Source: Desulforhabdus sp. TSK
GTDB lineage: Bacteria; Desulfobacterota; Syntrophobacteria; Syntrophobacterales; Syntrophobacteraceae
Direction: 5' to 3'
NCBI RefSeq assembly: GCF_022836495.1
Contig: NZ_BQXM01000047.1
Span: 1 to 36,473 of the forward strand
Length of the DNA stretch: 36,473 nt
The translations under genes and the position numbers were made by a program. Positions 16,988 to 25,413 of the stretch are shown here, in pieces; the stretch's first letter is position 1, and every line of letters begins with the position of its first letter. The notes below the pieces were generated by a model. That model saw only the letters and a list, made by a program, of their open reading frames with translations, had not been told where the DNA came from and did no database searches.

Positions 16988-17449
16988 GTGTTCAAAGAAT
17001 TCAAAGAATTTGCCATGCGCGGGAATGTCGTCGACATGGCGGTCGGTATCATCATGGGTGCTTCTTTTGGAGCCATTGTCAATTCTATCGTGGCTGACAT
17101 CATCATGCCCCCCATCGGCGTCCTCCTGGGTAATGTGGATTTTTCCGACCTTTTCATCACTCTGAAGGATGGGGCAACGGCAGGCCCATACCTGGCCCTG
17201 GCCGACGCCAAAAAGGCCGGTGCCGTCACCCTCAATTACGGGTTTTTCATCAATACGGTCATCAGCTTTGTCATAGTGGCTTTTGCCGTATTCCTGCTCA
17301 TCAAGAGCATCAACAAGCTCAGAGCGCAGATGGAAAAACCGGCCGCTCCCGAGGAGGTCACCACCCGGGAATGTCCATACTGCTTCTCCTCCATCGCCCT
17401 CAAAGCCACACGCTGTCCCCATTGTACATCGGAAGTGCAGCCCGTCTAG
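16988..17449 (+). CDS. mscL: large-conductance mechanosensitive channel with zinc-ribbon tail
   Basis: A 153-residue MscL, the inner-membrane safety valve for hypo-osmotic shock. The N-terminal amphipathic helix ([19 protein letters not shown]), the pore helix TM1 ([20 protein letters not shown]), the PPIG turn and TM2 ([20 protein letters not shown]) are all present. The start is GTG 16988 after GAGGAG. The cytosolic end departs from E. coli MscL: after a Pro/Ala-rich linker (EKPAAPEEV) come C129-P-Y-C132 and C143-P-H-C146, a rubredoxin-like zinc ribbon. Such tails occur in some MscL homologues, but their effect on gating is not known to me. Confidence 0.96.
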   Translation: MFKEFKEFAMRGNVVDMAVGIIMGASFGAIVNSIVADIIMPPIGVLLGNVDFSDLFITLKDGATAGPYLALADAKKAGAVTLNYGFFINTVISFVIVAFAVFLLIKSINKLRAQMEKPAAPEEVTTRECPYCFSSIALKATRCPHCTSEVQPV

Positions 17450-17495
17450 ACTGAGGTTGACGAAGTCCATCTATCTCCATTCGAAGGTTCAGCAG

Positions 17496-17518
17496 AGGGC
17501 CGTTGCCCTTTTCGCTTT
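17496..17518 (+). terminator. intrinsic terminator of mscL
   Basis: AGGGC-CGTT-GCCCT is followed by TTTCGCTTT, starting 46 bases after the mscL stop. Confidence 0.6.
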
Positions 17519-17529
17519 CCATGGGAAGG

Positions 17530-17570
17530 ATGCTCCCTTTCAGGCGGAAGTTCCGCGGGAGGGAGCATTT
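17530..17570. terminator. second hairpin downstream of mscL
   Basis: ATGCTCCCT (17530-17538) pairs with AGGGAGCAT (17560-17568), with an inner GCGGAA/TTCCGC stem and a short T-run after it. The rest of the 442-base gap to 17892 shows nothing else that I can name. Confidence 0.5.
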
Positions 17571-17891
17571 CCTGCGTTTTCCACGGTATTCTCCCGCCAA
17601 TCTACCGCCCTTCGTCAACCCGGTCCACCGCAGTGAAACGCATCACCGGGTCCGGGAGGTTTAAACCCGTCCTGGGAATATTCCTGCGGCGCCTGCTGCC
17701 GCACAAATCGTTTATTGACACCTTGGGAGAAGATATGCAACTCTGAAGTCGATTCGAACCGGAATCCCGAGGAAATGAAGGTCCGCGTGCACACTGGAGG
17801 ATCTCGATTTGCAGCCTTGAAAGGGTCTTCCGCCGTGGGACGCTTTCCACGACTCCCGGCGGCTAGTAGGGGCTGGATATGGGATACGGCC

Positions 17892-18827
17892 ATGTCCATG
17901 GAAAACATTCAGGAAGTCAAACAAAACGTTCCGCATGTCCCTAAAAAAATCATGCGCCAGGCAATGGTTTTCGCCATTCTTTCCATTTTGAGCGTTTATT
18001 TCTTCATGGGAGCGATCCTCTACATTTTTCAATCCCATTTCATTTACTTCCCTGACCGTGAGATCGTGTCCAATCCTCACAACATCGACCTTGCCTACGA
18101 CGCCGTCACCTTCAAGTCCGCAGATGGCGTCGAGCTCTTCGGATGGTTCGTTCCGGCTGAGCGGGAAAGGGCGGTGATCCTTTTCTGCCATGGAAACGCC
18201 GGAAACATTTCCGACCGGCTTCAGTACATCAAGATGTTCAACTCCATGCAATTCAGCGTGTTCATTTTCGACTACCGAGGCTTTGGGAAAAGCCATGGAT
18301 CACCCAGTGAAGAGGGCACTTATATCGATACCCGGTCAGCCTGGGATTATCTCACTCAAACGCGGGGGGTCGATCCGGGTGACATCGTCCTTTTTGGAGA
18401 ATCCCTCGGGGGAGCGCTTGCCGCCAAGCTGGCGTCGGAGACGCATCCCGCAGCCCTCATCCTCCAGGCGACCTTCACCTCCATACCCGATATGGCGGCC
18501 CATCTGTACCCGGTATTTCCTGCCCGGTGGCTTTCTCGTTATCATTATGATACATTGGAATATCTCCGCCGTGTCACGGTTCCGGTTTTGATTGCCCACA
18601 GCAGGGAAGACGAAATTGTACCCTACAGTCAGGGTCTGGAGCTTTTCCATGCCGCGCGCGAGCCCAAACAGTTTCTCGACTTGAAAGGCGACCACAACAA
18701 TGCGTATGAGTTGACGGGTGAGGCCTACTCAGCCGGCATCGACGGGTTCCTGAGTCAGCACATCCGGCGGCAGATCACTCAGAGGCTGTCTAAAAACTCG
18801 TTTCCTCGTCATTCCGGCGGTCTTTAA
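17892..18827 (+). CDS. membrane-anchored alpha/beta hydrolase (ABHD13/Bem46-like)
   Basis: A 311-residue serine hydrolase with one N-terminal membrane segment (MVFAILSILSVYFFMGAILY). The oxyanion-side motif is FCHGNAGNISDR. The nucleophile elbow is G-E-S171-L-G, the acid is D240 (HSREDEIVP) and the base is H268 (GDHNN), a complete triad. Substrate unknown; relatives are esterases, thioesterases or peptidases. ATG 17892 is chosen because the upstream in-frame region (from 17715) looks non-coding; 17898 is an alternative. The last 15 residues or so (RLSKNSFPRHSGGL) are encoded by the inserted element at 18778-18936, so the native C-terminus has been replaced. Confidence 0.85.
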   Translation: MSMENIQEVKQNVPHVPKKIMRQAMVFAILSILSVYFFMGAILYIFQSHFIYFPDREIVSNPHNIDLAYDAVTFKSADGVELFGWFVPAERERAVILFCHGNAGNISDRLQYIKMFNSMQFSVFIFDYRGFGKSHGSPSEEGTYIDTRSAWDYLTQTRGVDPGDIVLFGESLGGALAAKLASETHPAALILQATFTSIPDMAAHLYPVFPARWLSRYHYDTLEYLRRVTVPVLIAHSREDEIVPYSQGLELFHAAREPKQFLDLKGDHNNAYELTGEAYSAGIDGFLSQHIRRQITQRLSKNSFPRHSGGL

Positions 18828-18936
18828 GCCTGAATCCACCCCAGCGAAAAACCTGGATTGCGGCCTAAAGACCGCCGGAATGACGAAATAAGGTGCATGC
18901 TCAGCGTGATGGACTCATTTTTGGACAGCCTCTGAG
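18778..18936. mobile_element. 159-bp MITE-like element with 13-bp terminal inverted repeats
   Basis: CTCAGAGGCTGTC (18778-18790) is the exact reverse complement of GACAGCCTCTGAG (18924-18936). Inside is a second palindrome running from CGTCATTCCGGCGGTCTTTA to TAAAGACCGCCGGAATGACG. The element has no coding capacity. It covers the last 50 bases of the hydrolase gene and supplies its stop codon at 18825-18827. A partial copy lies at 199-300. I see no clear target-site duplication. Confidence 0.78.
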
Positions 18937-18992
18937 CCAATACCCCACACGACCCGGCAGCGGGTCTCAACTGAAAATCAAAGGAGAAACCG

Positions 18993-19499
18993 ATGGTTCA
19001 GTTCATTAAAAACAAGCTTTGGCAAACTTTGCCAGCAGTCGTGCTTTTAGCTTTTCTGACCGGATGTCAAAGCCTTTCTTTCAGTGTCGTGGGGAAGACG
19101 GTTTCCCCGGGAAACTGGATTCCTCTCAAGGAAAGCGGCAGAGAAGTTTCTTATTGGCAGACACGTGACCTGACCCTAACCTACGACTACGAACGCAATC
19201 AGAATACCCTCAACCTGAATGGATCAGTGGATTTTGCTCCTTCATTGAGGAACAACTTCACGTATATCGAATACTTTCATATAGCGGTCCTCTTTTTGGA
19301 TTCCCAGGGAAAGGTCCTGGAGATGCGAGGACTCCTCAGTTCCAGCGCGCAGCCCATCGACGATTCCATGGATTTCAGACGAATGCTGACATTACCTCCC
19401 GGGAGCCAATTCATTGCCTTCAGCTACAGAGGGCAGGCACGCTCGGCTTCGGATGAGTCGGGCTCATCGACATACTTTTGGGAATATCCCATTCGGTGA
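18993..19499 (+). CDS. lipoprotein of unknown function
   Basis: A 168-residue lipoprotein. The signal peptide contains LPAVVLLAFLTGC with lipobox LTGC (Cys25). The mature part is beta-rich (REVSYWQTRDLTLTYDYERN, YIEYFHIAVLFLDSQGKVLE, SQFIAFSYRGQARS). ATG 18993 is preceded by AAGGAG at the right distance. I do not recognise the family. It starts 57 bases after the MITE-like element and is convergent with the LysE-type gene. Confidence 0.82.
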   Translation: MVQFIKNKLWQTLPAVVLLAFLTGCQSLSFSVVGKTVSPGNWIPLKESGREVSYWQTRDLTLTYDYERNQNTLNLNGSVDFAPSLRNNFTYIEYFHIAVLFLDSQGKVLEMRGLLSSSAQPIDDSMDFRRMLTLPPGSQFIAFSYRGQARSASDESGSSTYFWEYPIR

Positions 19500-19609
19500 G
19501 AAGGCGGTTTTTTCTGACGAAGACCGGGCGATGGACGCCAAAAGCCGGCCACGCGCCGTTCTGCCAGCATGAGGACGGGTCGGAAAGACGTCGCACGTCC
19601 GTCGTCCGG

Positions 19610-20236
19610 TCAAGAAAGCTTGAACAGCTTCCATCCTTCCCAGAGAAAGGACACCCCAAATCCCAGAAGGATTACCCCCAGAAATCTTAAGAGGTTGATA
19701 TAAATTCGACTGCTCAGGAAGGTGCGAAACCGTTCCACGACTGCTGCCACGACGATTTTCGATCCCAGAATAAAAATATAAAATCCCGAAATGAACAAGA
19801 CACAGCAAAGGGTGCTGACCTGGGATGCTTTCAAGAGCATGGGGGCTCCCACGGCAAACCAGAACATGTAGGGATGCGGGTTCAAAAAATTGGTGATGAC
19901 GCCTTTTTGCAGGGATTGAGGCTTCGCCTGCTGCATTGTCTGGGGGATGTCCCGGGTAGTGAGGCTCTCGTAACCCAGGTAGAAAAGAAAAACGGCTCCG
20001 CAAAGGGAGACGGCTCCCAGGACAGGCTTCAGGTCGGCGAGTCGCGAAAGGACCCACACAGTGAAAAGGACGATGGGCAGATCCGTGATGAGGGGAGACA
20101 GGGAGACCTTGATGCCTTCCCGGAGACTGTGCTTCAGGGTCTCTGAAATGACCAGAGCGAGGAGGGGTCCGGGGGAGAGACCCGCCGTCAATCCCAGGAG
20201 AGCTCCAGACCCCAGGTAAAGGATCTCTTCATTCAT
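19610..20236 (-). CDS. LysE/RhtB-family amino-acid exporter
   Basis: A 208-residue inner-membrane protein of the LysE translocator family, which exports amino acids or related small molecules. The N-terminal family signature ALLGLTAGLSPGPLLALVIS (xxGPxP-like) is clear, followed by LREGIKVSLSPLITDLPIVL, the FLYLGYES helix, FLNPHPYMFWFAVGAPMLLK and a C-terminal hydrophobic helix. About six membrane segments are visible. ATG 20236 is preferred to the GTG at 20269, although its ribosome-binding site is weak. The substrate cannot be read from the sequence. Confidence 0.9.
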   Translation of the reverse strand: MNEEILYLGSGALLGLTAGLSPGPLLALVISETLKHSLREGIKVSLSPLITDLPIVLFTVWVLSRLADLKPVLGAVSLCGAVFLFYLGYESLTTRDIPQTMQQAKPQSLQKGVITNFLNPHPYMFWFAVGAPMLLKASQVSTLCCVLFISGFYIFILGSKIVVAAVVERFRTFLSSRIYINLLRFLGVILLGFGVSFLWEGWKLFKLS

Positions 20237-20314
20237 GCTGCCCGTCCGCGGAAGAAAGCGTTGTTCCACCCCCGTCGCCTGATGTGCTGTCGTAACATTC
20301 CAGGCGATCCCATA

Positions 20315-20740
20315 CTAGCGGAGGAAGCGGATGGTGTAAGGGTAGCGGTAAGTTTTGCCTTCATTGGCCTTCCCGGCAGCGATGATGACCAGGATCACGT
20401 CGGCAACGGCGAGAATCATGAGCAGAAAGAAGCCGATAAACACAAATGCTGCCAGCGTGGAAGCCAGCGCATAAATGGTCATGGAAATCTGGAAGTTCAA
20501 TGCCTCCTTGCCCTGCTCATCCACAAAGGGATATTGCTTTCTTTTCAGGAGCCAGATGGTCAGGGGCGCAAGGATATGGCCAAAGGGGACAAGAAAATAG
20601 ATGGAAACGGGAAACCAGATGAACCCCACGAGTGCGCTCAAGTGACAAAACATGCCCCAGGTATGCTCCGGGTTTTCGGCGGGAGGCTCACTGGGATCCG
20701 GCTGGGACGTGGGCGGCAACTGCTGGTTTGCTTCCGTCAT
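20315..20740 (-). CDS. DUF4870 family membrane protein
   Basis: A 141-residue protein. A Pro-rich, disordered N-terminus (about 25 residues) precedes MFCHLSALVGFIWFPVSI, PLTIWLLKRKQYPFVDEQGK and EALNFQISMTIYALASTLAA, which match the DUF4870 (Tic20-like) pattern of three to four hydrophobic helices with a WLLKR...VDEQGKEALNFQ core. Function unknown. AAGGTG lies upstream of ATG 20740. Confidence 0.88.
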   Translation of the reverse strand: MTEANQQLPPTSQPDPSEPPAENPEHTWGMFCHLSALVGFIWFPVSIYFLVPFGHILAPLTIWLLKRKQYPFVDEQGKEALNFQISMTIYALASTLAAFVFIGFFLLMILAVADVILVIIAAGKANEGKTYRYPYTIRFLR

Positions 20741-20853
20741 GAAGACACCTTTTCTCGGCTCATGGAGAATATCCGGTCAGGGGATCGAGTCCTCCATGGA
20801 GGAGGACTCGAAGAATTCACTGCGGACTGATACGTCCCTGGGCAGACAGCGGG

Positions 20854-21429
20854 TTAGTTCTTGGGTTTTTCGGCACCCGCTTCGGGCTGCGGTGTTTGCC
20901 CCTTTTCCCCCATCATGGGGCAATTGGACATCATGGGACACATAAACCCTTTGCCCCCCATGCCTTTCATGCCCCCATGCATCATTTTCCCACCACCCCT
21001 CATCATGCAGCACATGCCCATATGCTGCATTTCGGCCATCTTGGCCCGCATTTCCTTGCGCTGGGTGGTCATGAGCTCCAGGACAGCCTCCATGGCAGCT
21101 ACTTTTTCATCGCCCTTGGCGGCTTTCATGGCGGCAATTTTAGCATCCAGAGCGTCATCCATTGCCTTCATGGCGGCAACGGCTTCATCATGTTTGGCCA
21201 TCATTTCCTTGCGGCGCTCTTCCATCCACTTGCGATGCTCCTCACTGCCCATTTTGCCGGGCCCGGCACCCATAGGGCCATGATGATATCCACCCTCTTC
21301 CACGGCCGTCTTGGCCGCGGGCGCCTTTTTGTCCGCTTTGTCTCCCGATGACTGAGCATACAAACCTGTGGCGGAAAACACCAGCACCAGTGCAAAGAGC
21401 AAAGGCACGACGGATAGTGATCTTTTCAT
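20854..21429 (-). CDS. secreted Met/His-rich protein, probable metal binder
   Basis: A 191-residue exported protein with a signal peptide (MKRSLSVVPLLFALVLVFSA, cut after LYA). A GGYHHGPMGAGPGKMGSEEH segment leads into a long charged helix (residues about 60-135, HRKWMEERRKEMMAKHDEAV and AMKAMDDALDAKIAAMKAAK), similar in style to Spy/CpxP-like periplasmic helical proteins. It ends in a Met/Cys/His-rich block with motifs such as MQHMGMCCMM, KMMHGGMKGMGG and CPMMSNCPMM. The Met-x-x-Met density suggests soft-metal (copper or silver) binding, which is inference. ATG 21429 has a good AAGGGAGA site. Confidence 0.8.
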   Translation of the reverse strand: MKRSLSVVPLLFALVLVFSATGLYAQSSGDKADKKAPAAKTAVEEGGYHHGPMGAGPGKMGSEEHRKWMEERRKEMMAKHDEAVAAMKAMDDALDAKIAAMKAAKGDEKVAAMEAVLELMTTQRKEMRAKMAEMQHMGMCCMMRGGGKMMHGGMKGMGGKGFMCPMMSNCPMMGEKGQTPQPEAGAEKPKN

Positions 21430-21554
21430 ATCGTTCTCCCTTTTCAGTCCCGTTATGCTTGGGACCGTGCTCGCTTTCTTGAAAGCCTTGGTTCAGGGGA
21501 AAGCAATCTTCCTCCTGACAAGGTTTTTACGCTTCTCCTGCCGACGGCGGCGTG

Positions 21555-22253
21555 CTATTCCCGACGCCCAAAGAGCCGCAACAGCATGAGAAAAAGGTTT
21601 ATAAAGTCCAGATAAAGCCGAAGTGCCCCGATGACAGCTCCCTTCCTCGCCATTTCTTCGTCTCCGAAACCCTGGAGTGCCATGGCCTTGATCTGCTGCG
21701 CATCATAAGCGGTCAATCCCACGAAGACGATGATTCCCGCGTAGGTGATCACCCAGTAGATGGCCTCACTCTGGAAAAAAAGGTTTACCAGGGAGGCGAT
21801 GATGATCCCGATCAGCCCCATGGTGAGAAAACTGCTCCACGAGGTGAGGTCCTTTTTTGTCGCGTGCCCGTAGAGGCTCATAGCCCCAAAGGTTCCGGCC
21901 GTAATGAAAAAGGTGTTGGCGATGGATGCCTGAGTGTAGGCAAGAAAGACCGCCGAGAGGGTTACCCCGTTGAGTGCCGCATAGACGAAAAACATCATGG
22001 TGGCCGTTGACGCTTTCAAACGGCCGAGTGCGGCACTCAGCGCCATCACCAATCCCAGTTCAGCGATGATGAGTCCAAAAAATATCAGGGGATTGCCAAA
22101 AATCATCTGCATCATAACCGGACTGGAAGCGGTAAACACGGAGGCAACCGCCGTGGTCGCCAATCCGAGGCCCATCCAGTTATAGACGCGCTGCACGAAG
22201 CCTGTTTGAATCTCAATGGCACGTTCTTTTTGATAATAAATCTGTCGGTCCAT
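21555..22253 (-). CDS. Bax inhibitor-1/YccA family membrane protein
   Basis: A 232-residue inner-membrane protein with seven hydrophobic segments of the BI-1/TMBIM family. Family landmarks are FVQRVYNWMGLGLATTAVAS, YAALNGVTLSAVF, FGAMSLYGHATKKDLTSW and the C-terminal FVGLTAYDAQQIKAMA with its conserved Asp. Relatives are pH-sensitive calcium-leak channels or interact with the FtsH protease. ATG 22253 is preceded by AGAGGAC; the frame continues upstream to 22394 without conserved sequence. Confidence 0.93.
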   Translation of the reverse strand: MDRQIYYQKERAIEIQTGFVQRVYNWMGLGLATTAVASVFTASSPVMMQMIFGNPLIFFGLIIAELGLVMALSAALGRLKASTATMMFFVYAALNGVTLSAVFLAYTQASIANTFFITAGTFGAMSLYGHATKKDLTSWSSFLTMGLIGIIIASLVNLFFQSEAIYWVITYAGIIVFVGLTAYDAQQIKAMALQGFGDEEMARKGAVIGALRLYLDFINLFLMLLRLFGRRE

Positions 22254-22710
22254 TCTATGTCCTCTTTCGATAAGAAGGTTTACGTTGAACGCTGAACTTG
22301 ACCTCTGCGCCTTCCCAATGGTTCTATTCCCCGGCGCCGAAAAGCCCCTCTCAGGTCTGGAATCATAAAGGGCTGAGCCGATTGAATCAAGCAAATCAAC
22401 TCTTCACTAAGATAATATTCATAATGCAGGTGTCTACTAAAGGATAAAATGCGGGGCCTGCCCAAGGAATCGATCAATTAAGGTTTTATTAGAGAATACC
22501 TTCTGGTATCATGCCGATCCATGTGAGAGAGATTGATCGACACTCCCTGCAGTCGGCTTTTCAACGGGTATCTATCTGCACGGCACACTCAGTCGTCACT
22601 GAACGGCAGCCTGTCACCGCAGCCGCTCGCAAGGCGTCGCAATCCGCGGGTGAGAAAGCCGGTGCATTGCGGTTGTAATATCTGTCAAACCTTACAAAAG
22701 GAGCGGACGA
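22254..22710. other. divergent intergenic region
   Basis: These 457 bases separate the leftward BI-1 gene from the rightward transporter gene and must hold both promoters. The part 22380-22440 is AT-rich with a GATAAT box near 22414. A loose CGCAAT...ATTGCG inverted repeat lies at 22638-22671, just ahead of the binding-protein gene. I see no gene and cannot assign either promoter firmly. Confidence 0.5.
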
Positions 22711-23529
22711 ATGCGGCGAACCATTTTGATCGTTTTTTCACTGGCCCTTGTTTTGAGTGCACTCCCGGGATTTTCTCACGCATTGACCACTTTCGAGATC
22801 TTCGAAGCGAGCACCCTCAATGAAATCATCAAGCGGAACAAGCTGATTGTGGGCATGGAAGTTGAATTTTTTCCCTTTGAATATGCCAATGAAAAGGGCG
22901 AGCCGGTGGGATTCGATGTGGATATCGCCAGACTTGCAGCCAAGGAACTGGGAGTGGAAATAGAAATCAAGGATATGGAGTTCAACGGACTCATCCCGGC
23001 CCTTCAGGGGGGCAAGGTGGACATGATCATCTCGGGTATGACGCGTACCCTTACCCGGGCAAAGACGGTGACCTTCACCGATCCCTACTTCGAGACGGGC
23101 CTGTGCCTGCTGCTCAGCAAGAAAAAGGCACCGGACATCAAAGACGTGAAGGAGCTCAATGCGGAGGGGCGTGTCGTCGCCGTCAAGCTGGGCACCACGG
23201 GGGATATCATTGCCACGCAAATGCTTTCCAAGGCTCAAATCAACCGCTACAAGGATGAAACGGCCTGTGTGCGGGAAGTGGTGACGGGACGTGCGGATGC
23301 TTTTCTCTATGACCAGTTGTCCATCAGCAAGCACCACAAGGAAAATCCCGAGAGCACTCGGGCCATTTTAAAGCCCTTCACCTATGAACCCTTTGCCATC
23401 GCCCTGCGCAAAGGGGACTTCGATTTTCTGACCTGGCTCAACATGTATCTGGAAATCATCAAAAGGGACGGGCGCTACGACGAGCTCTACAAGAAATATT
23501 TCAGCGATCTTCTCAAACAGGCTCCATGA
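22711..23529 (+). CDS. polar amino-acid ABC transporter, periplasmic binding protein
   Basis: A 272-residue family-3 solute-binding protein. The signal peptide is MRRTILIVFSLALVLSALPG, cut after SHA. The mature protein has LIVGMEVEFFPFEYANEKGE, GFDVDIARLAAKELGVE, GLIPALQGGKVDMIISGM and FTDPYFETGLCLLLSK, the standard family signature. It should capture a polar amino acid such as Gln, Arg or Glu in the periplasm; ligand choice is not readable with confidence. AAAGGAG precedes ATG 22711. The permease gene follows after 9 bases; the ATPase gene faces both. Confidence 0.92.
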   Translation: MRRTILIVFSLALVLSALPGFSHALTTFEIFEASTLNEIIKRNKLIVGMEVEFFPFEYANEKGEPVGFDVDIARLAAKELGVEIEIKDMEFNGLIPALQGGKVDMIISGMTRTLTRAKTVTFTDPYFETGLCLLLSKKKAPDIKDVKELNAEGRVVAVKLGTTGDIIATQMLSKAQINRYKDETACVREVVTGRADAFLYDQLSISKHHKENPESTRAILKPFTYEPFAIALRKGDFDFLTWLNMYLEIIKRDGRYDELYKKYFSDLLKQAP

Positions 23530-23538
23530 CCCTTTAAC

Positions 23539-24279
23539 ATGGAGACGGAATACAGGATTACAGTACGAGTGCTTGCCGTCCTCGGAGCGGCGGCAGGCCT
23601 CGTTTTTCTTTTTCTTCAAATCGACTATCCCTGGAACTGGCGCGTCCCCTGGGAATACAGGGCCCTCTTCATCCAGGGCTTTTACCACACCGTCGCCATT
23701 TCCATCGGGGCCACCTCACTGGGGCTCATGCTGGGGATCGTGGGGGGATTGGCGAAGGTTTCCCGGAACATTATCGCCCGGGAAGTCGTCACCCTTTATG
23801 TGGAGCTCTTCAGGGGAACCCCTCTCCTCGTGCAGATTTACATCTTCTATTTTTGCGTGGCGACTGTCGTCCATTTCGACAATCCCCTGATCATCGGCAT
23901 GATCACCCTGGCCTTCTTTTCGGGCGCATACATCACGGAGATGGTCCGGGCGGGAATTGAATCCATCGACAAGGGCCAGTTGGAAGCAGCCAACTCCACG
24001 GGGCTGAACCATTGGCAGACCATGCGCTATATTGTCTTTCCCCAGGCCCTGCGGCGCATCATCCCTCCCGTCACGGGGCAGTTCGTGTCCGTCGTCAAAG
24101 ACTCGTCCCTGCTCTCGGTCATTTCCGTCAGAGAGCTCACCAAGGCCTCAGAGATCATCAACGCGACGACCTATAAGACCTTCGAGGCCTACCTGCCCCT
24201 GGCGGTGCTCTATCTATGCATCACCTATCCTTTGTCTTACCTGACGCGGCGCCTGGAAGAAAAGCTCCGGCATGACTGA
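23539..24279 (+). CDS. polar amino-acid ABC transporter permease
   Basis: A 246-residue HisMQ/GlnP-type permease. After an N-terminal membrane segment (LGAAAGLVFLFLQIDYPWNW) come the family motifs GFYHTVAISIGATSLGLMLG and YVELFRGTPLLVQIYIFYFC, the EAA loop EAANSTGLNHWQTMRYIVFP and PPVTGQFVSVVKDSSLLSVI. It forms the membrane channel for the binding protein encoded just upstream. ATG 23539 has only a weak ribosome-binding site, and translation is probably coupled to the preceding gene. Confidence 0.93.
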   Translation: METEYRITVRVLAVLGAAAGLVFLFLQIDYPWNWRVPWEYRALFIQGFYHTVAISIGATSLGLMLGIVGGLAKVSRNIIAREVVTLYVELFRGTPLLVQIYIFYFCVATVVHFDNPLIIGMITLAFFSGAYITEMVRAGIESIDKGQLEAANSTGLNHWQTMRYIVFPQALRRIIPPVTGQFVSVVKDSSLLSVISVRELTKASEIINATTYKTFEAYLPLAVLYLCITYPLSYLTRRLEEKLRHD

Positions 24280-24350
24280 TCTCCCCTGGGAATCACCAGT
24301 GGAGAGGAAGGATGGATCGCTGTTTCCTGCCTGGCGCCCCTGCGATGCGC

Positions 24351-25085
24351 TCAATGCATCGGTGACAGGACCTGCTTCAGGAACTGCTGGGTTCTCTCGT
24401 GCTTCGGATGGACGAAAAACGCATCGGGATCCGCCTCTTCCAGGATAATTCCGTTGTCGATGAACACCACCCGGTGGGAGACTTCCCTTGCAAATCCCAT
24501 TTCATGGGTCACCACCACCATGGTCATTCCCTCCACGGCCAGGTTTTTCATGACCATGAGGACCTCGCCGATCATTTCGGGATCCAGGGCCGATGTGGGC
24601 TCGTCGAAGAGCATGATCCTGGGCTTCATGGCCAGGGCGCGTGCGATGGCCACCCGCTGCTGCTGGCCGCCTGAAAGCTGGGACGGGTAATCCTTTCGCT
24701 TCTCCTCCATGCCCACGCGCTCCAGAATGGCCATGGCCTGATCTTCCGCTTCCTTTTTGCTGATTTTCCTGATTTTCATGGGAGCCAGGCTCACATTGCC
24801 CAGGACGCTGAGGTGCGGGTAGAGGTTGAACTGCTGGAAGACAAAGCCCACTTCGGCGCGCAGCTTGTTGATGTCCGTCCCGGGATCCGATAGATCCTTC
24901 CCGTCGACGATGAGTCTGCCGCGATCGATGGGCTCCAGTTGATTGATAGTGCGGATGAGAGTCGATTTTCCGGAACCGGAAGGGCCACACACCACCACCA
25001 CCTCGCCACGCCGGACGGTGAGGTTGATATCATTGAGGACGTGAAGCGTCTTAAACCACTTGTGCACTCCTTGGAACTCGATCAT
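24351..25085 (-). CDS. glnQ: polar amino-acid ABC transporter ATP-binding protein
   Basis: A 244-residue GlnQ/HisP-type ATPase with Walker [11 protein letters not shown]-loop [16 protein letters not shown], signature [16 protein letters not shown], Walker [15 protein letters not shown] and switch [11 protein letters not shown]. It should energise the transporter encoded at 22711-24279, but it is on the opposite strand and ends 71 bases from the permease stop, so it needs its own promoter. The usual arrangement is a single co-directional operon. ATG 25085 has AAGG about 9 bases upstream. The gene symbol denotes family, not proven glutamine specificity. Confidence 0.93.
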   Translation of the reverse strand: MIEFQGVHKWFKTLHVLNDINLTVRRGEVVVVCGPSGSGKSTLIRTINQLEPIDRGRLIVDGKDLSDPGTDINKLRAEVGFVFQQFNLYPHLSVLGNVSLAPMKIRKISKKEAEDQAMAILERVGMEEKRKDYPSQLSGGQQQRVAIARALAMKPRIMLFDEPTSALDPEMIGEVLMVMKNLAVEGMTMVVVTHEMGFAREVSHRVVFIDNGIILEEADPDAFFVHPKHERTQQFLKQVLSPMH

Positions 25086-25260
25086 GGAAGCACCTTAACG
25101 GGAAAATGTTGGTTTGCCCCTGTATACTCAACAAGAACCATCCGGTCAAGAATACCCGGTTCAGATCTCCGTGTCATCTGATTGTCGGTTGATTTGTCAT
25201 CCCTTTTTTCTCATAATGCTCCCTGACGACCCGGCTCAATGCCGTTGATTTACCCACTTT

Positions 25261-25331
25261 CGTCATTCCGGCGAAAGCCGGAATCCAGGAAAATAAAGGC
25301 TTTCTGGACCCCGGTTTTCACCGGGGTGACG
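25261..25331 (+). repeat. 71-bp palindromic intergenic repeat, copy 2
   Basis: CGTCATTCCGGCGAAAGCCG to CACCGGGGTGACG; same length and orientation as 10851-10921. A degenerate inverted copy lies at 29745-29810. It occupies the 328-base gap between the glnQ-like start and the truncated AsmA-like gene; nothing else is evident there. Confidence 0.87.
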
Positions 25332-25413
25332 TTAAGGCAACAACATTGACGACCCCGCCGGGCCTATGCGGGCATTCTTCCAGTTCACTGTCAAACCCCA
25401 AAGGAGTTTTCCC

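Noticed and set aside
17745-17770. GATTCGAACC resembling a tRNA T-loop
   Set aside because: The flanking bases do not pair into a T-stem on either strand, and no acceptor or anticodon arm is found nearby.
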